Shown one piece after another: positions 7,096 to 12,313 of a stretch of 12,313 nucleotides of DNA. The translations under genes were made by a program, and so were the position numbers. The notes beneath the pieces are model-generated. The model saw only the letters and a list, made by a program, of their open reading frames with translations, ran no database searches and was not told the origin of the DNA. The stretch's first letter is position 1; the number at the start of each line of letters is the position of its first letter. Source of the stretch: Treponema sp. (GTDB lineage Bacteria; Spirochaetota; Spirochaetia; Treponematales; Treponemataceae); NCBI GenBank assembly GCA_017613485.1, contig JAGADS010000342.1, positions 1 through 12,313 of the forward strand. Direction: 5' to 3'.

Positions 7096-7722
7096 ATGAA
7101 CGCTAGAAAGTTTTTTTCATGGATTATCCTTACATTTGCAGTTGCTTTTAGCGCGGTGTCTCAGGAAAAACCTGATGCCCTCAAAGAATGGCGCAATGGC
7201 AACTTTACCCGTGCAATAGAGATCTGTGAGGGAGAATTAAAGGTTGATCCATACAATATGGATGCATATTCTGTACTGTGCTGGTCTTTGGTTGACAATG
7301 GTCAATATCGTGAGGCAGAACAGCGTGCAACCCAGGCAAGAAAAATCTCTGCCTATGATGTCCGCATTATAGAAATACTTGGAGAAGCAAAATACTATCT
7401 GGACAAGAATAACGAAGCATTGACAATGTTTCAGCTGTATATAGCCAATACACAGGAAAATGCTTCCAGACTGGGCCGTGTATATTACCTTACAGGGGAA
7501 ATATACATCAAGCAGGCAAAATATGAGCATGCTGACATAGCCCTTTCCATGGCAACTCGTCTTGAGCCAAAAATGACGAATTGGTGGACAAGGCTTGGTT
7601 ATGCAAGGGAAATGGCACGTGATTATGAAAGTGCCATTGAAGCTTATGATTCTGCACTTAAGCAAAATCCTTCTTCAAATGATGCCATAAACGGTAAGAA
7701 CCGCTGTCAGTCACACCTCTGA
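7096..7722 (+). CDS. Exported tetratricopeptide-repeat protein
   Basis: The 208-residue protein has a signal peptide (R4-K5, hydrophobic stretch at about 8-20, likely cleavage around AVS-Q near 22/23) and then consists almost entirely of TPR-like helix pairs at about 25-52, 53-86, 88-120, 125-159 and 160-193, with typical spacing of small residues and an AIEAYDSALKQNP consensus-like pair at 180-192. TPR solenoids bind partner proteins; no enzyme motif is visible. It should be periplasmic. I chose the ATG at 7096 because GAGGG (7083-7087) lies 8 nt upstream and the signal peptide starts there; an ATG 21 nt earlier would add residues before the signal. It starts 1 bp after the bactofilin stop, so translation is probably coupled. 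Co-operonic placement suggests, but does not show, a link to envelope shape. Confidence 0.85.
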   Translation: MNARKFFSWIILTFAVAFSAVSQEKPDALKEWRNGNFTRAIEICEGELKVDPYNMDAYSVLCWSLVDNGQYREAEQRATQARKISAYDVRIIEILGEAKYYLDKNNEALTMFQLYIANTQENASRLGRVYYLTGEIYIKQAKYEHADIALSMATRLEPKMTNWWTRLGYAREMARDYESAIEAYDSALKQNPSSNDAINGKNRCQSHL

Positions 7723-7724
7723 TA

Positions 7725-9140
7725 ATGAAATGTCCTTCTGTACATTTTGAAACTCTTGGATGCCGCTTGAATCACGATGAAAGTGAAGGGGCTGCCAGGG
7801 CTTTTGTTCTTAACGGTTTTTCAGTAGAACAGGATACTGTCAGTTCAAATTCTGAAGTAGATGAAAATGTAATTCTTTCAATAATCAATACATGCACAGT
7901 TACAGCCAAGGCAGAACAGAAGGCCAGACGTCTTATAAAGCTGATGCTTCAGAAATTTCCTAATTCACCTGTTATCGTAACAGGATGTTATGCTCAACTT
8001 GATGAATCCTCCATAAGGGAAATCAATCCTGAGCGTATTGTTATCCTTGACGGGACAAAGAAATTCAAGCTTGCACAAATAGCTTCCCAGATGGCAGAAA
8101 ACGGCCTTTTTGATGCAAAATCTCTGAATGACTATATAAATAATGCTCCTGATAAATTGAATCAGTTTTCACTCTTTACACCGGTCTTTCAAAAACACAG
8201 CCGTGCTTCCATAAAAATACAGGACGGGTGCAACTGTTCATGCTCTTTTTGCCGCATCCACCTGGCAAGGGGAAAGTCAGTTTCTCTTGATGCTGAAGAA
8301 GTTGTCAAAAGAATACGCAGCATGGAGGAATCAGGTATAAATGAAGTTGTCTTTACTGGAGTTAATTTAAGCCAATATCACTGGAAATATGAACAGGATA
8401 AAGTTATTGATTTTCCTGGATTGCTTCAAAAGTGTCTTAATGAAACAGAAAGAATTGCATTCAGGATATCATCTCTTTATCCCCAGAATATCGATGAGCG
8501 TCTTTGCAATGTTCTTTCATCTAATAGGATACAGCCGTTTTTTCATTTAAGCATTAAATATGGAAGTGAGAGAATACATAAGGCCATGAACCGTCCTCAC
8601 TCAATAGACCAGGTTTATGATTCGATAGAAAATCTAAGGCGAATAAAGAAAAATCCTTTTATTTCATGCGATTTGATAGCAGGATTTCCTGGAGAAAATG
8701 AGGAAGACTTTGAGAAAACTAAAAAACTCTGCCTGGAAAGTAATTTTGCCTGGATACATGCTTTCCCGTTCAGCCGAAGAAAAGAAACACCGGCTTATGA
8801 CATGGATAATCAGGTTCCTGAGGAAATAAAAAAGCATAGGGTAAAATGGCTTACCGACAATGCAGTGAAAAATAAAATCAAGTATGTTGAGTCATGCCGT
8901 CAAAAAGAATACTCTGCAGTAGTAGAGAACAGCCGCTTATTGAGAAACAGCCTGAATTCTAAAAATGTACTCCATGCAGTAACGGAAAACATGCTGCATG
9001 TGGAATGTCCTCTACCGAAGGAAGGGGAAACAGAGATAAAGACAGGAGACAGGATCATGGTTGTGGTGGAGGCCTGCCTTTATGACTCAATCATGACTTT
9101 TCAGGAACTGGACTGCACTGGCTCCATCAAGTCTTTTTGA
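7725..9140 (+). CDS. mtaB: tRNA t6A37 methylthiotransferase MtaB
   Basis: MtaB is a radical-SAM enzyme that adds a methylthio group to the t6A base at position 37 of tRNAs reading ANN codons. The 471 residues show the N-terminal cluster domain with Cys13 (TLGCRLN), Cys57 (NTCTVT) and Cys88 (VTGCYAQ), the radical-SAM motif C169-x3-C173-x2-C176 in QDGCNCSCSFC, and a diverged C-terminal TRAM-like RNA-binding domain (about 395-465, including VTENMLHVE). LGCRLN and NTCTVT favour MtaB over MiaB or RimO. Two normally conserved places differ: the QSG following the HLS strand is K278-Y279-G, and the SRxGT stretch near 350-355 is SRRKET. The ATG follows the TPR stop by 2 bp (TGATAATG) with no Shine-Dalgarno sequence, suggesting reinitiation; the conserved first strand confirms this start. 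The end overlaps the convergent phosphatase gene by 14 bp. Confidence 0.92.
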   Translation: MKCPSVHFETLGCRLNHDESEGAARAFVLNGFSVEQDTVSSNSEVDENVILSIINTCTVTAKAEQKARRLIKLMLQKFPNSPVIVTGCYAQLDESSIREINPERIVILDGTKKFKLAQIASQMAENGLFDAKSLNDYINNAPDKLNQFSLFTPVFQKHSRASIKIQDGCNCSCSFCRIHLARGKSVSLDAEEVVKRIRSMEESGINEVVFTGVNLSQYHWKYEQDKVIDFPGLLQKCLNETERIAFRISSLYPQNIDERLCNVLSSNRIQPFFHLSIKYGSERIHKAMNRPHSIDQVYDSIENLRRIKKNPFISCDLIAGFPGENEEDFEKTKKLCLESNFAWIHAFPFSRRKETPAYDMDNQVPEEIKKHRVKWLTDNAVKNKIKYVESCRQKEYSAVVENSRLLRNSLNSKNVLHAVTENMLHVECPLPKEGETEIKTGDRIMVVVEACLYDSIMTFQELDCTGSIKSF

Positions 9141-12100
9141 TTGCAATTAAGGTAAGGTCATCATATTGAGGATCTTCCATCAAACCGCAATAAAGTATAT
9201 GAGTCTTGTCATTTTCAATTTCCTTGTGGTTCAAACAGTAAACAGAATACTCAACAAAGTGCTGCTTAAGGAATTCATCTATTTTTACGTCAACAAGCAC
9301 GGTATTTTCCTGAGTTGTATTCTTTGATCTGTACATTCTAAATACTTTTTCTATAGAAACTAGCGCAATAATGGATTCCTCTGCTGTTCCACTGCATGTA
9401 CTAAAGTCAAAAGTAAAGGTTTCCGACTGATTTGCATTGTGCATTTTTTCAAGCTTATATATACCTCTGGAATATACGCATTCAATTATATCTGAGACAC
9501 GTTCAGGAGATAATTCCTCATTAGTTTCACCGACCTTGTGGTTTTTGTGAATGTCGTTTTCATTAAGGCCTTTCTCAGCACATGGAATTATCTCATCATT
9601 CTGATTCCTGAAATTTCGTTTTGCCTCCTCAATACCGTCAGTATACAGGAATAAAACATCGTCTTTTTTTAGTGTGAATTTAGCAACCTTATATCCTCCC
9701 TTGATGTCAACCAAATCAGTGCTGAACATTCCTGCGGCAGGCGTTTCTGGCAGAGTAACGGTCTTATTCTTCATTGCATTGCCGTCATAAACATGAACAA
9801 GATTGTCTCCTGCATTACAGAACCAGCATTCTCCGCTTTGAGTATTAAGTATTGCAAGTGTAAAGGCGGCGAATCTACCTTTGAAACCACGGCTTTCAAT
9901 CAAATCGTTAATCTGCCCGACAACAGGCTTTAGATTTGTACCCTGGGCTGGATTTTTCATGCTCCAGTTGCTGAATGCATTGAGGAAAAGGGTTGCAACC
10001 TCAACCATGATAAGTGCGGCTGGAACTCCGTGGCCTGAAACGTCACATTTGATTATTGCATAGTGATTTTTGTCGAGTTGCTTGTAATCAAAGTAGTCGC
10101 CGGACAATTCATCTGCACCTGCATAGTAGCTGAATAATTCAATTCCTGTATCTTGAAGCTGACCATATGTAAGGGAATTTCCAAGTTCATCTGTCTGAAG
10201 TGGAATGAATTTGCTCTGGACTTCTTTACCGAACGTTAGGTTTTTAGACTGAATTGCTGCTTCAACAAGACCGTGAGTCATTTCATTTATTGTGTCGCCA
10301 AGCATACCGATTTCATCGCGGCTTTTTATGACTATATCTTTCCCGGCAAGTTTTTCCTTGTCTTCTGTATCACGGATCATAGCAACATGACGTGCCAGTT
10401 TGTTTACGGGTCCAACAATAATTGAGGATAGAAGCAATGCAAAAATAAGTCCCAAAAGTAAACCTGCGGCAACAACAGCACTTGCAAGCTTGATAATGGC
10501 CATTTTTGCGTCTTTCATATCCTGAACAAGAGATTCAGTACTTACTTCAACTAAAACAATTCCGTTTACATAGGTCTGATCGCTTCCATGACGATAAAGA
10601 ACGGGTTTGTAAAAGAGGAAAGTAGTATTGTCCTTGTCAATTTTAGTTGAATCATATTTAGGATACGAACCTATTCCCTTTGTTGCAATATCATCCAAAG
10701 CCCTGTTCACGCGATTGTTAAGTTGTGTCGTGATGTCAGAAATTTCTGTTCTGCGGGCTATGCTTTCCTCATCATCTTTTCCAGCAAGCATTATTCCTTC
10801 TGCTGTAAGCTCAGAGATCTCGGCTGCGATAAAATCAACTTCCTGTGCTGCTTCCTTGTTCAAGGAAAGACATTCATCCGCAATCTCATCTATATGATCA
10901 TAAATGAAGCGGCTTGTACCGTATGTAATTGAATCTGTGTTTATTTTTGATGTGACATCGGCATCATTTGTTGCCCAAATGTAGTCAAGATTAATATCAT
11001 CAGTATTATTACCACGTCCTGTGATTACTGCAAAGTTTGCATCTGACAAAGCCTCAGATTCTTCTGTAAGGTCACTTAGAGCAAGAAGGTTTGAAGCGGC
11101 ATTCGGCAGGTTGATTTTAGCACCGCTCGACATGGCATCGAGAATTACATTTACGCGTTCTCCCAGGCCCTCTGCTCTTGTTTGTTCCTCTCTGTTATAC
11201 ATGATATAGCCAAGTGCTGAAATCAAAGTCAGTACAAGGATAAGTATAAGGGTCATCGTATATGCTGTTAGCTTTAATCTGAGTCCTGAACCTTTTCTCT
11301 TCAGGTTTTCTGTCTGTTTTTTTCTTTCTTCGGGCATAATGTCTCCTTGAATAAGTGCCTTGATTTCTGCCTGTATCAATACAGCTTCTCTTGCTGTTCC
11401 TGTCAATCCTCTTGTAATCATGACTATGGCAACTACGGCAAAAATAATCATCAGCAATATGATTATAAATGATAAGTCAAAGCTGAATTTACCGTGGAAT
11501 AAATCTGTCAGCCATTTTGGAATGAAGCTGAAAGTCTTGTTTCCTTTAACAGTTCCGTAATCCTTAATGTCAAGAACTTTTTCTTTTGTAAGGTAAAGCC
11601 CGCGGTCTGTATGCAGCAAACCAATGTAATAGTCATTTGCTTTTGGAACCTTGATGTTTATTCCAGAAATTCTGTTGTCGGATTCTACCTTGAAATCACC
11701 GTTTTCCTGAGTAAGTACATAATCATAAGGGGCTTCACCGTCAAGATCTATGTATACTTCAGATATTGTTCCCTCGTATGTAAAACCACCGCCGTAGATT
11801 TCTAGCTCAATATCACCGAAAATATTCTCCCTGAGGTTTACGGTAGTGATATATGTCTGTGGAATATATTTGTTCATAATGAAAACTATTGAATCATAGT
11901 CTCCGATATTACCGACATCGTCTATAGCCGCTACGGAAAAAACATAAAGACCATTTCTTGCATTCTGAATTTTCTGATTCAAAGTAAGGCTCTCACCGCG
12001 TATTGAACGAGGAGGCTCTTTTAATTTTTCGATTTTTTCAGAATTTTTTTCGTAAAGAGAATCTGTTAATTCCTTGACTTCCTCGGAGCTTAAACGGAGT

Positions 12101-12313
12101 GGATGCCTTGAGTTTACAGCAAGTCTAGATGGAATAGAATCAACATACTGAAGCGACCATGTATAACCGTCTATATCATTGTCTTCTGGGTCAGGAAGCC
12201 ATTCAATTGAAAAAGTATTGGAAGTCGAAAGATTATTCTCGTCAAGTTCGATTGGTTTTATTTTAGGTGCCTTAGGTGCAACAGTATCTTTTCTATATGA
12301 AACAATAGCTGAT
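9127..12313 (-). CDS. Membrane sensor phosphatase, SpoIIE/PP2C type (N-terminus beyond window)
   Basis: At least 1061 residues are visible and the frame is still open at the window edge. Numbering from the first visible residue: FN3/Ig-like regions outside the membrane (about 12-140), an IPT/TIG-like domain (about 155-255, GGGF), TM1 (about 281-301), a basic cytoplasmic loop, TM2 (about 350-371), an extracytoplasmic sensor resembling a Cache domain (about 373-605), TM3 (about 606-633), HAMP (about 634-690) and a SpoIIE/RsbU-type phosphatase (about 695-1060). Metal-binding motifs are intact: ELSGD (735-739), DVSGHG (757-762), TDG (891-893) and DDLT (1051-1054). Such enzymes dephosphorylate anti-anti-sigma (STAS) proteins in partner-switching pathways; no STAS or anti-sigma gene is in view. 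The gap between TDG and DDLT is about 160 residues, much longer than usual. A strong internal ribosome-binding site precedes an in-frame ATG at 11337. Its 3' end overlaps mtaB by 14 bp. Confidence 0.9.
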   Translation of the reverse strand, partial: SAIVSYRKDTVAPKAPKIKPIELDENNLSTSNTFSIEWLPDPEDNDIDGYTWSLQYVDSIPSRLAVNSRHPLRLSSEEVKELTDSLYEKNSEKIEKLKEPPRSIRGESLTLNQKIQNARNGLYVFSVAAIDDVGNIGDYDSIVFIMNKYIPQTYITTVNLRENIFGDIELEIYGGGFTYEGTISEVYIDLDGEAPYDYVLTQENGDFKVESDNRISGINIKVPKANDYYIGLLHTDRGLYLTKEKVLDIKDYGTVKGNKTFSFIPKWLTDLFHGKFSFDLSFIIILLMIIFAVVAIVMITRGLTGTAREAVLIQAEIKALIQGDIMPEERKKQTENLKRKGSGLRLKLTAYTMTLILILVLTLISALGYIMYNREEQTRAEGLGERVNVILDAMSSGAKINLPNAASNLLALSDLTEESEALSDANFAVITGRGNNTDDINLDYIWATNDADVTSKINTDSITYGTSRFIYDHIDEIADECLSLNKEAAQEVDFIAAEISELTAEGIMLAGKDDEESIARRTEISDITTQLNNRVNRALDDIATKGIGSYPKYDSTKIDKDNTTFLFYKPVLYRHGSDQTYVNGIVLVEVSTESLVQDMKDAKMAIIKLASAVVAAGLLLGLIFALLLSSIIVGPVNKLARHVAMIRDTEDKEKLAGKDIVIKSRDEIGMLGDTINEMTHGLVEAAIQSKNLTFGKEVQSKFIPLQTDELGNSLTYGQLQDTGIELFSYYAGADELSGDYFDYKQLDKNHYAIIKCDVSGHGVPAALIMVEVATLFLNAFSNWSMKNPAQGTNLKPVVGQINDLIESRGFKGRFAAFTLAILNTQSGECWFCNAGDNLVHVYDGNAMKNKTVTLPETPAAGMFSTDLVDIKGGYKVAKFTLKKDDVLFLYTDGIEEAKRNFRNQNDEIIPCAEKGLNENDIHKNHKVGETNEELSPERVSDIIECVYSRGIYKLEKMHNANQSETFTFDFSTCSGTAEESIIALVSIEKVFRMYRSKNTTQENTVLVDVKIDEFLKQHFVEYSVYCLNHKEIENDKTHILYCGLMEDPQYDDLTLIAIKKT
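11335..11348 (-). promoter_or_regulatory. Strong internal ribosome-binding site and in-frame ATG within the phosphatase gene
   Basis: On the minus strand, AAGGAG (11348-11343) is followed after 5 nt by an ATG (11337-11335) in the phosphatase frame. A protein starting here would have 736 residues, beginning MPEERKKQTENLKRK, then TM2, sensor, TM3, HAMP and phosphatase. That is a complete, conventional two-TM sensor phosphatase with a basic N-terminus facing the cytoplasm. Whether the site is used is unknown. Confidence 0.45.

Noticed and set aside
7237..7665. 142-codon open frame on the minus strand
   Set aside because: It lies wholly opposite the well-supported TPR gene, its translation is rich in Cys, Ile and His with no domain pattern, and no ribosome-binding site was seen. 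It is an antisense shadow.
9110..9138. Possible terminator at the mtaB end (GGACT pairing with AGTCT, then T5)
   Set aside because: The stem is four base pairs plus one G-U with a 15-base loop, too unstable for a confident terminator.
11980..11982. TTG at 11982 as the start of the phosphatase
   Set aside because: The frame stays open upstream to the window edge and the extra 110 residues continue an FN3/Ig-like domain (EWLPDPEDNDIDGY), so the real start is outside the window.

Overview
The window looks like ordinary chromosomal DNA from a low-to-moderate-GC spirochaete, most likely a Treponema. That assignment is an inference from gene content and style: a secreted HEAT-repeat protein, a short spirochaete-type HrpA helicase, a CapA-like lipoprotein with a relaxed lipobox, a small bactofilin, a short-form Pta, and a very large membrane-bound SpoIIE-type phosphatase with Ig-like outer domains. 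There are no tRNA or rRNA genes, no CRISPR array, no transposase and no phage genes. Coding density is very high, and the only gaps between genes are 122 and 132 bp.

Layout from left to right. (1) A plus-strand exported HEAT-repeat protein (68-1543) ends 6 bp from the stop of the next, convergent gene. (2) A minus-strand block, transcribed right to left, contains pta (5563-6597), a CapA-family lipoprotein (4165-5430, TTG start) and hrpA (1550-4174). The last two overlap by 10 bp and are probably translationally coupled. (3) A compact divergent promoter region (6598-6719) carries a good promoter for pta, two overlapping promoters for the plus strand and two inverted repeats. (4) A plus-strand operon holds a bactofilin (6720-7094), an exported TPR protein (7096-7722) and mtaB, a tRNA methylthiotransferase (7725-9140). 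The genes are separated by 1 and 2 bp. (5) A minus-strand SpoIIE/PP2C-type sensor phosphatase (9127 to beyond the window edge) overlaps the end of mtaB by 14 bp, tail to tail. It is open through 12313, so its start lies outside the window.

Functionally the region mixes housekeeping enzymes (acetyl-phosphate/acetyl-CoA exchange by Pta, tRNA position-37 modification by MtaB, RNA remodelling by HrpA) with envelope and cytoskeletal proteins (bactofilin, TPR, HEAT and CapA-like) and one membrane signalling phosphatase. I see no evidence of a new defence or mobile system. The points most worth a second look are a strong internal ribosome-binding site and ATG inside the phosphatase gene, which could yield a second, shorter sensor phosphatase; a roughly 100-residue insertion inside its catalytic domain; a bactofilin start codon lying at or within a few bases of the predicted transcription start; and two inverted repeats in the pta control region.
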